Assembly: GCA_034429215.1 (NCBI GenBank) | Contig: DAOUGI010000043.1 | Coordinates: 1-64,000 of the forward strand | Length of the DNA stretch: 64,000 nucleotides | Direction: 5' to 3' | Source of the DNA: JAFGOG01 sp034429215 | Lineage (GTDB): Bacteria > Chloroflexota > Anaerolineae > JAAYZQ01 | Part shown: positions 40,685 to 49,486 of the stretch, piece by piece | How positions within the stretch are numbered: the stretch's first letter is position 1 | Layout of the letters: the number at the start of each line of letters is the position of its first letter | Program-made: the position numbers and the translations under genes | The notes under the pieces: generated by a model | The model's database searches: none | What the model saw: the letters and a program-made list of their open reading frames with translations, nothing else | Told to the model about the DNA's origin: nothing

Positions 40685-42870
40685 TCCGGGGCTCCCGCTG
40701 TGGGCAGGCCCTGGACCGGCAGCCGCTCGCCCGTCGCCAGGTCGTACATGCCGGCGATCAGTTCGTAACGGCCGGGCGGCGCGCCGGCCAGGATCGGCAT
40801 CTCCATCCATTCCCCGATCACGTCTCCGGGCTGCCAGGAGGTCGTCAGGCAGCCCCCGCCGCACGGCAGCCGGTCTATCTGTCCGGCTTTGACGCCCGCG
40901 CCGTCGATGGCCTGGACGAACACCGTGTAGGATGTCTCCGGGAAGGCCAGGGCGCGCCAGACAAGCGCCAGGGGCAGGGTCTCGCCTTGCCGGGTCGTCT
41001 CAGTTCCCTGCCAGGCAGCGAACATCTCGATCGCATCTCCCAGCCGCGGCGCAGGTTGTAGCTGTGGGATCGGCAGCCGGGCAAGGTCGAAGGTGGAGCC
41101 TGGAGGCGGACTCAGCGCCAGCAGCACACTGCCAACCTCGAACAAGGGCCTCAATTCCCAAGGTCGGGGAGGTGGCGAGTCGGCCAGGCCCACCACCCAG
41201 ACGGCCTGCGGATTGCCCCCCACCTGTGCCGGCGTCGGCACGCCCCACACCGGAAGATGGCCGTCGTAGGCGTCCTGGAACGGCTCGGTCAGCAGCGAAT
41301 CGGCCAGCGCTGCCGCCTCGCCGGGCCGCTCCATGGCGGCCAGCAGGGCGGCAGTCCGGGCGACGTCTCCCTCCGGCGCGTAGCGGACCAGGGAAAAAGC
41401 TGCGGTCATCCCCATCAGGGTGATCAGCGCGCCGGTCAGCAGGCTGTTTATCCGCCCTTTCCAGGCGGCCCACAGCGCCGCAGCCGAGAGCAGAACCAAC
41501 CCCAGCCCCACGCCCAGCGCCGCCCAGTCGATCGAGCCGCCCCGCGCCCAGGCCAGGTCCAGGTTCTCCGGCTGCACGTAGGCGATCTGGCGCAGCAGGG
41601 GGCTGTAGGCCGGGTCGAACAGAGTCGCCGGGTGGTACAGCCCCAGCTCGGCATAGATCTCTTCCAGGTACAGGTTAAAGTTGACCGCCACGCCCAGGAG
41701 CTGCACGGCGATGCTCGCCGCCGCCAGAGCGATGACCCCCACCGCCACCGGCCGGTGGCGCCTGGCGGCCTCCAGCGCCTCGGCCAGGGGCAGGGCGGCA
41801 AAAGGCAGGATCGTCACCAAAAAGCGCGGCCCCCAACCATGCCCGCCCCACCACAGGTACCACGGTGCGTAAAAGACGATGTTGACGATCACCACTGCCG
41901 CCGCCAGCAGCGCCTCCGAGCGATGGCGCTTGAAAAAGGCCGGCCAGGCGGCCAGCGCCGCGAAAAGGAGGGGCGTATACCACAACAGGCCCTTGCCGGG
42001 GCTTAGGGTCAGCCCGTACAGCCCCTGGAAAAAGGGAGCGGAAAAGCTTTCTTCGGGCAGATAGCCGGTGGTCAGCGGGCTGCCGAAACGGAGCCAGTTG
42101 TACCAGCCGGTCACGGCCAGCGCGGCCAGCACCGGCAGCCCGAACAGGAGCACCGGGCCGGCCCATTCGCGCCATTCGCGCTTGTGCCGGCGATAGATCT
42201 CGGCCAGCAGGACTAGCCCCAGGAACGGCGCGACGATGGCATTGTTCAGCCGGGCCAGCAGCGCCAGCCCCAGCCCGGCCCCTGCCAGCAGCAGGCTCCA
42301 CCGGTCTCCCACATCGCCCACTCCGCCGGCGCTCCGGGACTCCCTTCGGTCGCGGTAGCGGAGCAGAAAATAGGCGCCGGCCATCAGCCCCAGCCCGGCC
42401 AGCGGCTCGCTGAACAGGTAGCGGGCGTAGGGCCAGGCCATCGTCCCCAGCCCAAAGGCCAGCGCCGTGCCCAGCGAGATGCCGTCGCCATACCTCAGGC
42501 GGCGCAGGATCAGGTAGACCAGCACGCCGGTCAGGGCGGTCACAATGGCGTTGGTCAGCGTCGCCGCCTCGACGTTGCCCACCTGCTCAGTCTGGGCGGC
42601 CAGCCAATAGAGCGGCAGCGCCGCCAGGGTGGTGCCGATCCCTTTGCGCGAGTAGAGGTGCCCGTCGGGGCCGAACGAGCCCTGCTGCTCGCCCATCCAC
42701 GAGCGGATCAGCTCGGTGTCCCAGGCGCCCCGCCGGGCCAGGCTGTCGGTGGCAGCCAGCATCGATATCTCGTCGCTGGCGTGATAGCGTCCGCTGAAGG
42801 TCAGCAGGTAGACGCTGAACAACAGGGCAAACAGGCACACGGCGATCTGCCCGTCTCGCCGGCCGTTCAT
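40648..42870 (-). CDS. Polytopic membrane glycosyltransferase with C-terminal beta domain
   Basis: A 740-residue protein with about 11-13 membrane segments in the first 500 residues. The outward loop has SDEISMLAATDSLARRG, where PMT/ArnT-like (GT-C) enzymes carry an acidic pair. The last 200 residues form a beta-rich module with TYTVFVQAIDG, GDVIGEW and YELIAGMYDLATGERLP. A similar module occurs in the two related proteins encoded at 44599-47049 and 47063-49486. ATG 42870 overlaps the upstream gene as ATGA. The codons for residues about 173-185 are the 38-nt repeat. It probably glycosylates a lipid or surface polymer. Confidence 0.8.
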   Translation of the reverse strand: MNGRRDGQIAVCLFALLFSVYLLTFSGRYHASDEISMLAATDSLARRGAWDTELIRSWMGEQQGSFGPDGHLYSRKGIGTTLAALPLYWLAAQTEQVGNVEAATLTNAIVTALTGVLVYLILRRLRYGDGISLGTALAFGLGTMAWPYARYLFSEPLAGLGLMAGAYFLLRYRDRRESRSAGGVGDVGDRWSLLLAGAGLGLALLARLNNAIVAPFLGLVLLAEIYRRHKREWREWAGPVLLFGLPVLAALAVTGWYNWLRFGSPLTTGYLPEESFSAPFFQGLYGLTLSPGKGLLWYTPLLFAALAAWPAFFKRHRSEALLAAAVVIVNIVFYAPWYLWWGGHGWGPRFLVTILPFAALPLAEALEAARRHRPVAVGVIALAAASIAVQLLGVAVNFNLYLEEIYAELGLYHPATLFDPAYSPLLRQIAYVQPENLDLAWARGGSIDWAALGVGLGLVLLSAAALWAAWKGRINSLLTGALITLMGMTAAFSLVRYAPEGDVARTAALLAAMERPGEAAALADSLLTEPFQDAYDGHLPVWGVPTPAQVGGNPQAVWVVGLADSPPPRPWELRPLFEVGSVLLALSPPPGSTFDLARLPIPQLQPAPRLGDAIEMFAAWQGTETTRQGETLPLALVWRALAFPETSYTVFVQAIDGAGVKAGQIDRLPCGGGCLTTSWQPGDVIGEWMEMPILAGAPPGRYELIAGMYDLATGERLPVQGLPTAGAPDYVSLGFVEVMP
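42315..42352. repeat. 38-nt in-frame coding repeat, copy in glycosyltransferase
   Basis: It matches 36527-36564 with two mismatches. It is read on the minus strand as DRRESRSAGGVG in the loop between two membrane segments, in the same frame as the helicase copy. Confidence 0.85.
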
Positions 42871-44534
42871 GGCGCGTCCCATTCTGTCAGGCGCCACGAG
42901 CCATAGTCATAGGCGGCCAGTGGCTGGAACTTTTCGGCCATCCAGGTGTGGAACGGCGAATCGGCCGGGGCATACACCCACACCGGGCCGCCGGACCCGG
43001 CGATGGCTTTTTCCAGCCGTGGCTCCCACGGTGGGAGATAGTCGAACGTCTCGATCTCGGCCAGGCGGAAGCGGCTGTGCAGGAAGGGATGCAACTGTTC
43101 GTAGGTAGCCTGATCGCCGACGATCACCGTCGTCCCCGCCTGCCCCTCGGCCTTGAGCGTTTCCATCGCCGGCCGGTGTTCGCTGGCCTCGTACCGTCCC
43201 TGGGCATAGGCTTGGAAGCCGGCGACGGTCCCCACCAGGCCCAGGACGGCGATCAGGACCGTCGTCCCCATGGCCAGGCGCGACCAGGTCCGCTCCGCGA
43301 TCCGCCAGCCATAGACCTGGGCGGCGTACTCGACGCTCAGGATGACCAGGATCAGCGTCCGGGTCAAGACGGTGCCGGCCAGCAGCCAGTGCTGGTCGGG
43401 CAGCACCACGAAATAGATCGGATACTCGACCAGGTTGATGGCGCTGAGCAGCAGCACGTAGGCGATCTTGCGCCAGCCGGGGATCAGCAGCAGCACGAAC
43501 GGCAGGATCATGACCAGGAACTGCGGGCTGTAGCCCTTGAAATAGAGGGTCAGCAGGTTCTGCGTCAGCGCCGTAAAGGCCACGGCCCGCCGCCCGTCGC
43601 GCCAGTCGACCCGCCGGGTAAACAGGTACAGGTAGAACAGGCAAAAGGCGATGGTAATGGCCAGCCACGGCAGCTTGGTGGGGTGCTGCGCCGCGCCCGC
43701 CATCTGCGGGTCAAAGCGGTCCACCCCGCCGGCCACGCCGTAAGAGTAGTAGCCGTCGATCAACGCCCACACCGTCTCCCAGGTAGAGCGGATGACCGGG
43801 CTCTTGAGCGACTGCAGCAGGTAATCGGGGCCGGTGGCCAGGAAAGGCGCCGCGATCAGCAGCACGGCCAGCGCCGCGGCGATCAGCAGCTTGGCCCGCT
43901 GCGACAGCCGGCTCAGGTGGAGAAAGGCCGCCGGCAGGGCGGCGATCGGCGTCAGCTTGGTCATAAACCCCACCCCGGCGGCCACGCCGGCGGCCACCGG
44001 CCGCCGGTCCAGGGTGAACAGCACCGCCAGGAGGAGGAACAGGAGCGCCAGCCCGTCAAAGCCGCCGAACAGGGCCAGGAGCGGGATCAGCAGCACGGCA
44101 TAGATCCAGCACACCCGCACCGCAGCCTCATCTCCCTTGGGGGAGAGGTCGGGTGAGGGGGGAATCCCACCTTCTGCGCGACCTGCAAACAAACGTCTGC
44201 CGATGGCATACAGCACGGTCAGGTTCCCCACATCGACGGCGACCAGTGTCATGCTCAGCAGCAGGTAGAACCAGGTCCCCGGCTCTCCCCAGGGCGGGAT
44301 CAGCAGGCTCAACCGGTACAGGCCCAGCATCAGCCACGGGAATACGGGCGGGTACTCGGCCCAAAAGTGGACCAGGGGGTAAAAGCCCTGGTTGGTCATG
44401 CTGAGCAGCAGCCGGTAGTAGCTGAAATCGGACATTTCGCCCAGGTAACCGCCGGGGCGAAAGACCAACACGGCCATGGCCCGCATGGCCACGGCCAGGA
44501 TCAGGACTAGGATAAACTCCCGGTGCCGCCGCAT
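42867..44534 (-). CDS. Polytopic membrane glycosyltransferase (GT-C type)
   Basis: A 555-residue protein with about 10-12 membrane segments. The first loop, GGYLGEMSDFSYYRLLLSM, carries the acidic residues of GT-C enzymes. FWAEYPPVFPWLMLGLYRLS follows. The last 80 residues are soluble and lack the beta module seen in the neighbours. ATG 44534 is chosen because a TATAAT ends 6 nt upstream, indicating a leaderless message; a longer frame to 44570 would begin upstream of that promoter. Residues 124-136 (PPSPDLSPKGDE) are encoded by a dispersed repeat. Confidence 0.8.
   Translation of the reverse strand: MRRHREFILVLILAVAMRAMAVLVFRPGGYLGEMSDFSYYRLLLSMTNQGFYPLVHFWAEYPPVFPWLMLGLYRLSLLIPPWGEPGTWFYLLLSMTLVAVDVGNLTVLYAIGRRLFAGRAEGGIPPSPDLSPKGDEAAVRVCWIYAVLLIPLLALFGGFDGLALLFLLLAVLFTLDRRPVAAGVAAGVGFMTKLTPIAALPAAFLHLSRLSQRAKLLIAAALAVLLIAAPFLATGPDYLLQSLKSPVIRSTWETVWALIDGYYSYGVAGGVDRFDPQMAGAAQHPTKLPWLAITIAFCLFYLYLFTRRVDWRDGRRAVAFTALTQNLLTLYFKGYSPQFLVMILPFVLLLIPGWRKIAYVLLLSAINLVEYPIYFVVLPDQHWLLAGTVLTRTLILVILSVEYAAQVYGWRIAERTWSRLAMGTTVLIAVLGLVGTVAGFQAYAQGRYEASEHRPAMETLKAEGQAGTTVIVGDQATYEQLHPFLHSRFRLAEIETFDYLPPWEPRLEKAIAGSGGPVWVYAPADSPFHTWMAEKFQPLAAYDYGSWRLTEWDAP
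44126..44163. repeat. Dispersed GGGGAGAGG repeat, copy 3, inside a coding sequence
   Basis: CATCTCCCTTGGGGGAGAGG followed by TCGGGTGAGGGG. It is related to the intergenic copies at 7076 and 19883. The reading frame stays open through it and encodes IPPSPDLSPKGDE in a cytoplasmic or external loop. Confidence 0.75.
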
Positions 44535-44540
44535 GGGGCT

Positions 44541-44570
44541 ATTATACACTAGAATGGACGATTCAGCCAA
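44541..44570 (-). promoter_or_regulatory. Promoter giving a leaderless message
   Basis: Minus strand TTGGCT (44565-44570) and TATAAT (44541-44546) with an 18-nt spacer. The start codon begins 6 nt after the -10. Confidence 0.6.
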
Positions 44571-44598
44571 GCCGGGGGGAAATGGCCGCAGCGGGTCC

Positions 44599-47049
44599 TT
44601 ACGGCTGCAGCTCGGTCAGCTCCACATAATTGAGCCCGGTTCCCGCCGCCGGCAGCCGGTCGCCCGTGGCCGGATCGTACAGCCCGGCGATGAGGCGGTA
44701 GGACTCGCCGTCCGGCAGGTCGGCCGGCAGCTCCAAGGCAAGCGGATCGGCCACCACTTCACCGGGCAGCCACCAGAAGGTGGGGTACGACCCGTTCCGT
44801 GGCACAGAATCGGCCTGGGCCCGCACCCGGCCCTGCCCGTCGAGGAGCTGGACAAACACCGTGTAGCCGGTTCTCACCCGCTCGTCGGCCCGCCAGTATA
44901 AGGTGAGGTCGATCGCGGTGCGCTGCCTGCTCAGGTCAAATCCAAGCAGCCGGATCGGCCCGAAATCGGCGCCGAGTGGATTTTGGGGCAAAGGCAGGTC
45001 AAAGGCCCGCAGCTCCTCGACCACCTGGCCCCTCTCGACGCCGATCAGCCGCACCCAGGTGTCGCCGTCGAACAGCCGGACCACCGGGCCGGACGACTCG
45101 ACGCGGATCGGCAGCCGCTGGTCCGCGGCGCTCCAGTCCTGTCCCCGGACCACGCCCAGCCCCACGCCGAAATCGGGGCCGACCGGCCAGGGGAGCATGC
45201 CGGTTTTGATCACTTCCCCCGGCTCCCAATCCTCCGGCGGGTACCACACCGTGGCAATGAGCGGCCGCAGCGTCGTATCTTCGAGGATCTGGCCCGTCGC
45301 GTCGTCGAGATAAAAGGGATAGAGCCGCAGGCCGGCGGGCAGAGGGCCCAGCGCGCGCCAGTAAAAGGTCGTTTGCACGCCGTCCTCCTCCCGGCTCAGG
45401 TCAAAGCCCAGGCATTCGAGCGCCGGCTGCCCGTCCAGCAGGAACTGGAGCCGCATCGGGTACTGGGGCTGCGGATCGGCGGCGCGGGCGAAATCATAAA
45501 AGGCGTCGGGCAGCGCCTTGCCCGGCGCGCCGCGCCGCAGCAGCAGGTAGCCGTCGGCCGCTTCGGCCGGCCCATAGTCGCCGGCCAGTAGGTTGTCGAT
45601 CCCTTCCTTGAGATCGTTGGGGTGCAGCGGCCAGCCGTTGGTCACGTCCAGCCACACATACTCGGCGCCGTGCAGCGGGGCAGGCAGCCCGTTCTCGACC
45701 TTTTCGATCATGGCCAGCTCCTGCCGCTGGCTGATGTGGGGGTTGAGGTAGGGCAGCGCCGCCGCCGAGGCGGAGGCCGGCACCCGGCCGGCCATCTCCC
45801 GGCCCAGCCGGTCGTGATCGGATACCGCCGGCCACTCCAGGCGCCAGTTGGCGGCCATTGGGGTATAACCGTGGTCGATGTGGTATACCAGCGCCGTGGT
45901 CAGGACGGCGATGACGATCAACGACGGCAAGGGCCGGAATTTTGGCGAGCGGCGGAGCAGCCAGGCTGCGCCATGGGCTGCGGCGACGACGGCGATCGGC
46001 GCCAGCAGCGCCCCGTAGTGAAAGCCCTCCAACTGGTGCATAAAGCCGTCGGTGCTCAGCAAGTTGACCGCCAGCACCGGCGCGGCCAGCAAAAGCTCCA
46101 GCGGCGCCAGGAGCGGCAGCCAGGCCACCGGCGCCAGCCAGTCGCGCACGTAGGCCAGGTTCTCGGCGGTCAGGGCGTGCTCGGCCACCAGCCCCGGCCG
46201 GGTGAGCAGGGTGACCGCTATTTCGGCCGGCCCGTCGCCCAGCCAGGCGTACCGGTTGGCAAAAGGCGACACGCCTGCCGTGTCAAAATGAGGCATGATC
46301 GCCCCCACTGCCACCATGAACCAGGCGGCGGCGATGGCGATGGTCGGCAGAGCAATGCGCCACTTGCGACCCCGGCTGACTATCAGCAGGTACACCCCCA
46401 GCATCACCACCATCAGGGGCGCATCTTCCTTGCAGCCCATCATCAGCACGGCGAAAAGGGCAAACTTGCCCCACTGTTCGGTCAGCAGATAGTAAAAGGC
46501 AAACAGGAAAAAGGTCGGCGCCAGCGCCACGGCGTGAAAGTCAAAGACGTTGGCCGATTCGAGGGCAGGGAAAAAGAGGTAAGCCAGGACGAATGTCACC
46601 GGCAGAGCGTGCTCTCTAAGGGGTGAAACGTAATCTGTGCCCCGCATGGCCGATCGCTGATGGCTGTCATCTGACCGCTGATCGCTGACCGCTCTCCGCG
46701 CGATCAAGTACGCCGGCCATGCGCCGAGGGCAATGACCGCGGTCTGGAGCAGGAGCAGCGCGCGGGGATCGCTCCACACGAAATAGAGCAACGAGATCGG
46801 CGCCAGGATCGGCTCGACGTGGGTCCCCAGGCGGTTGGCCAGCCCTTCGATGTTGGTCAGGGCAAAGGGACGGCCGTGCCGCGTGTTCCACACCGCCTGA
46901 TCGACGTTGCCCAGGTCAAAGGCGGTGGTCTGAAAGGCGTTGTGCTTTTGTACCGTCAATACGCCAAAATAGAGGAAATAGGCTACGATCAGCGCCCATA
47001 CGCCGGCCTGCCACAGCCTGTCTGCTTCCAGCCACTTTATCCGGCGCAT
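44599..47049 (-). CDS. DUF2079 membrane protein with tandem C-terminal beta domains
   Basis: An 816-residue protein. The N-terminal 420 residues are a DUF2079 membrane part: TTAFDLGNVDQAVWNTRHG, THVEPILAPISLLYF, ALGAWPAYLIARR, then ANVFDFHAVALAP. About residues 500-816 hold two beta modules (YPFYLDDATG.. and YTVFVQLLDG..GESYRLIAGLYDPATGDRLP). The family is predicted to be GT-C-like. Residues about 119-133 (SDQRSDDSHQRSAM) come from a GCTGANN heptamer repeat inserted in frame. The start is preceded by TGAGGG, 13 nt after the upstream stop. Confidence 0.82.
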   Translation of the reverse strand: MRRIKWLEADRLWQAGVWALIVAYFLYFGVLTVQKHNAFQTTAFDLGNVDQAVWNTRHGRPFALTNIEGLANRLGTHVEPILAPISLLYFVWSDPRALLLLQTAVIALGAWPAYLIARRAVSDQRSDDSHQRSAMRGTDYVSPLREHALPVTFVLAYLFFPALESANVFDFHAVALAPTFFLFAFYYLLTEQWGKFALFAVLMMGCKEDAPLMVVMLGVYLLIVSRGRKWRIALPTIAIAAAWFMVAVGAIMPHFDTAGVSPFANRYAWLGDGPAEIAVTLLTRPGLVAEHALTAENLAYVRDWLAPVAWLPLLAPLELLLAAPVLAVNLLSTDGFMHQLEGFHYGALLAPIAVVAAAHGAAWLLRRSPKFRPLPSLIVIAVLTTALVYHIDHGYTPMAANWRLEWPAVSDHDRLGREMAGRVPASASAAALPYLNPHISQRQELAMIEKVENGLPAPLHGAEYVWLDVTNGWPLHPNDLKEGIDNLLAGDYGPAEAADGYLLLRRGAPGKALPDAFYDFARAADPQPQYPMRLQFLLDGQPALECLGFDLSREEDGVQTTFYWRALGPLPAGLRLYPFYLDDATGQILEDTTLRPLIATVWYPPEDWEPGEVIKTGMLPWPVGPDFGVGLGVVRGQDWSAADQRLPIRVESSGPVVRLFDGDTWVRLIGVERGQVVEELRAFDLPLPQNPLGADFGPIRLLGFDLSRQRTAIDLTLYWRADERVRTGYTVFVQLLDGQGRVRAQADSVPRNGSYPTFWWLPGEVVADPLALELPADLPDGESYRLIAGLYDPATGDRLPAAGTGLNYVELTELQP
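46651..46693. repeat. GCTGANN heptamer repeat inside the DUF2079 coding sequence
   Basis: Units GCTGATG, GCTGTCA.., GCTGATC, GCTGACC and GCT lie in this segment. The frame remains open and encodes SDQRSDDSHQRSA in the loop after LIARR. Confidence 0.7.
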
Positions 47050-47062
47050 CGGTCGTTTTCCC

Positions 47063-49486
47063 TCACTGCTGCTCCGCTTTGACGTGGATGACGGTCAGCC
47101 GGGCTGCGTTGCCAAGCAATTGGCCCGCCGCATCCACGGCCGGCAACCGTTCGCCGCTGACCGGGTGGTATAGGCCGGCCAGCAGGTGGTACTCGCCGGG
47201 CATAGCGCCGGCCCTCAGGCTCAGGACGTGGGTGCTGACCACAGTCTCGCCCGGCAGCCAGGCTGAGGTCGGGAAGAAAAGGCCACCGGGCGGCGTGTCG
47301 TCCTGGCCGGCGATCTGGCCGTCAGGGCCGACCAGGTGGACGAACGCCTTATAGTCGTCGGGTATGGGGCTCAGAGCCTGCCAGTAAAGGGTGAGGGTGT
47401 ATGTCGTGGCAATCGTTGGCTCCTGGGTGCTGCTCAGACCCCAGCCCTCCAGGCGGATCTGGTCGCCAAAGGTCAAGCCGGCCGGACGCGAGGGCAGGGG
47501 GGGCGCGGCGACCTCGCCGACCGTCAGGTAGGTCAGCGCGATCCGGTTGCTCTCCTCCGCAGCAACCGGCAGCGGGCGGTCGGCCTGGCCGGGATAGTAC
47601 AACCCCAGGTCGAGGCGATAGTGGCCGGGCGGCAGGTCGGCCGGCAGCGCCAGCTCGTGCCGGTCAGGCAGCGTCCGGTCCTTGGGCCACAGGTCGGGCT
47701 GGTACACCCCGCCCAGGATCGGCTCGTCCACCCCGGCTGCCCGGCTGCCGTCAGGCGCGACCAGGTGCAAGAACGCGGTATAGGCCGGCCCTGCCTTGTC
47801 CAGGGCCTGCCAGTCGAGGCTGACCTCCAGCGTCTCGCCCGGTTCGAGCCGGGCCGACGACAGGCCAAATCCGGTCAGGGCCAGCTCGCCGTTGAAATCG
47901 GCCCGGCGCCGGCGCTCGATGGCCGGCTGAGGCCTGGGGCTGTACCCCTCGCCGCGAAAGATCATCACCCCCCGCTCGTTGTATTCCAGGGCCATCTGGT
48001 CCAGCACTGTCAGGATCAGGTCGGGCTCATAACGGGTCTGGAAGCGCCAGCCGTCGACAACGAGCCAGGTGCGGGGCGCCGTGGTCAGCATCTCGGTTAA
48101 GGCCGTGGTTGTGGTCATGATCGGGGTGGCGGTCCATAGATCCACGGGCACGCCGTCGGAAGGCCTGGACACGACAAACTCCTCATAGCTGCGCTGGATG
48201 GCAAAATAGTCGCAGCGGCCCAGGTACAGCCGGCACGCCGCCGTCATCGGCGTGGCGATCTGATCGGTCGCCGGCTGCCACAGTTTTTGAAGAGCGCTGA
48301 AAGCTTGATCGTAGCCCCACACCTGGACATAGGCGTCGCGGGCACCGGCAAGCCCGACGAACAGGGCGGCCGCCACGGCAGCGGCCGCGGGAAAGGCCCT
48401 CGTCCAGGATCGGGTCCGGCCCCGGGTGGGCAGGCGCGCAGCCAGCGCGAGCGCGATCCGGTGCAGCGCCTCACCGGCGACCAGGAACAGAAGGGGCAGG
48501 GCAAGGAAGAAATAGCGCTCGTTTTGCCAGGTCGGGCCGGCCAGCACGAACAGCAGCACGCCCAGGCCGGCCAGGACGACATACAGGTAGGTCAGCGCCA
48601 AGCGGCGGACCTGCTTGCCGGGTTGTGGCCTGCGCCACTGCCAGAAGAGAAAACAGGGGCCGGCCAGCGCCAGTACCGTAAAGGGCAGGCGGTAGGGCCG
48701 GGTAAAGATCGGCGCGAACAGCGCCGGCCCGCTCAGCAGCGATTGGACCCCGACCGCCAGGTAAGGGCGGGTTTCTTGCAGCGTCTCCAGGTGGCCCGGT
48801 TGGCCAAACTTGGCGATCAAGAAAAAAGCGCCCGCGCCTGCCGCGCCGAGGGCAAAGGGCAGGATCACACTCCGGCGAAAGAGGCGGCGCCAGGGCCAGG
48901 CCACCAGGGCGGCCAGGGCCAGCACCGGCAGCAGGAAGGCGGCCTCGGCATGGGTAAAGATGGCGATCACCAGCAGCCCCATGGCCGCCCAGCGGTAGCC
49001 GGGCCGGTCCTCGGCCAGGCCCCGGTAGAAAAAATAGACGATGAGCAGCGCCAGGAGCTGGAGCAGGCCGTACATCCGCGCCCGCCCGCCCCAGACGATG
49101 CACTCGGGGTCCACCGCCATCGCCGCGGCGGCGACCAGGCCGGCCGTGTCTGACAGGAGCCGCCGCCCAACCCAGAAGGCGACCGGCAGCCCGGCCAGGC
49201 TGACGATCAGGCCGGGGAGGCGGGCCAGTGTTTCGTCGAACCCGCCGGCGACAAACGGCGCTTCCAGGTATGTGAAGGTCAGGCCGTGCGGATAAAAGTT
49301 GCCGGAGGGAAAGATCGGCAATCCGCGGGTCAGGATGTTGCGCGCCGCCCAGGCGGTGACGAACTCGTCCACAAAGAGGCTGATCTCCTGGATGTAGCGC
49401 CAGCGCAGCGCCAGGGCGACGCCCAGCAGCGCCACAAGCACGGCCCAGGTGAGCCATGAAGGCTTTTTCCCCTCGTGTGTGTCCAT
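47063..49486 (-). CDS. PMT/ArnT-like membrane glycosyltransferase with two C-terminal beta domains
   Basis: An 807-residue protein. It starts MDTHEGKKPSWLTW and has about 11 membrane segments up to residue 390. The motif LFVDEFVTAWAARNIL in the first external loop carries the catalytic-type Asp-Glu of GT39/GT83 enzymes. Two C-terminal beta modules (YTAFLHLVAPDGSRAAG.. and YKAFVHLVGPDGQIAGQ..) resemble those of the neighbours. The start codon follows the kynU stop directly (TAGATG), so the gene is co-transcribed with kynU. Donor and acceptor are unknown. Confidence 0.83.
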   Translation of the reverse strand: MDTHEGKKPSWLTWAVLVALLGVALALRWRYIQEISLFVDEFVTAWAARNILTRGLPIFPSGNFYPHGLTFTYLEAPFVAGGFDETLARLPGLIVSLAGLPVAFWVGRRLLSDTAGLVAAAAMAVDPECIVWGGRARMYGLLQLLALLIVYFFYRGLAEDRPGYRWAAMGLLVIAIFTHAEAAFLLPVLALAALVAWPWRRLFRRSVILPFALGAAGAGAFFLIAKFGQPGHLETLQETRPYLAVGVQSLLSGPALFAPIFTRPYRLPFTVLALAGPCFLFWQWRRPQPGKQVRRLALTYLYVVLAGLGVLLFVLAGPTWQNERYFFLALPLLFLVAGEALHRIALALAARLPTRGRTRSWTRAFPAAAAVAAALFVGLAGARDAYVQVWGYDQAFSALQKLWQPATDQIATPMTAACRLYLGRCDYFAIQRSYEEFVVSRPSDGVPVDLWTATPIMTTTTALTEMLTTAPRTWLVVDGWRFQTRYEPDLILTVLDQMALEYNERGVMIFRGEGYSPRPQPAIERRRRADFNGELALTGFGLSSARLEPGETLEVSLDWQALDKAGPAYTAFLHLVAPDGSRAAGVDEPILGGVYQPDLWPKDRTLPDRHELALPADLPPGHYRLDLGLYYPGQADRPLPVAAEESNRIALTYLTVGEVAAPPLPSRPAGLTFGDQIRLEGWGLSSTQEPTIATTYTLTLYWQALSPIPDDYKAFVHLVGPDGQIAGQDDTPPGGLFFPTSAWLPGETVVSTHVLSLRAGAMPGEYHLLAGLYHPVSGERLPAVDAAGQLLGNAARLTVIHVKAEQQ

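Noticed and set aside
42948..44156. 402-codon plus-strand frame over a glycosyltransferase gene
   Set aside because: Gln/Arg/Gly/His-rich antisense product; the minus strand has membrane segments.
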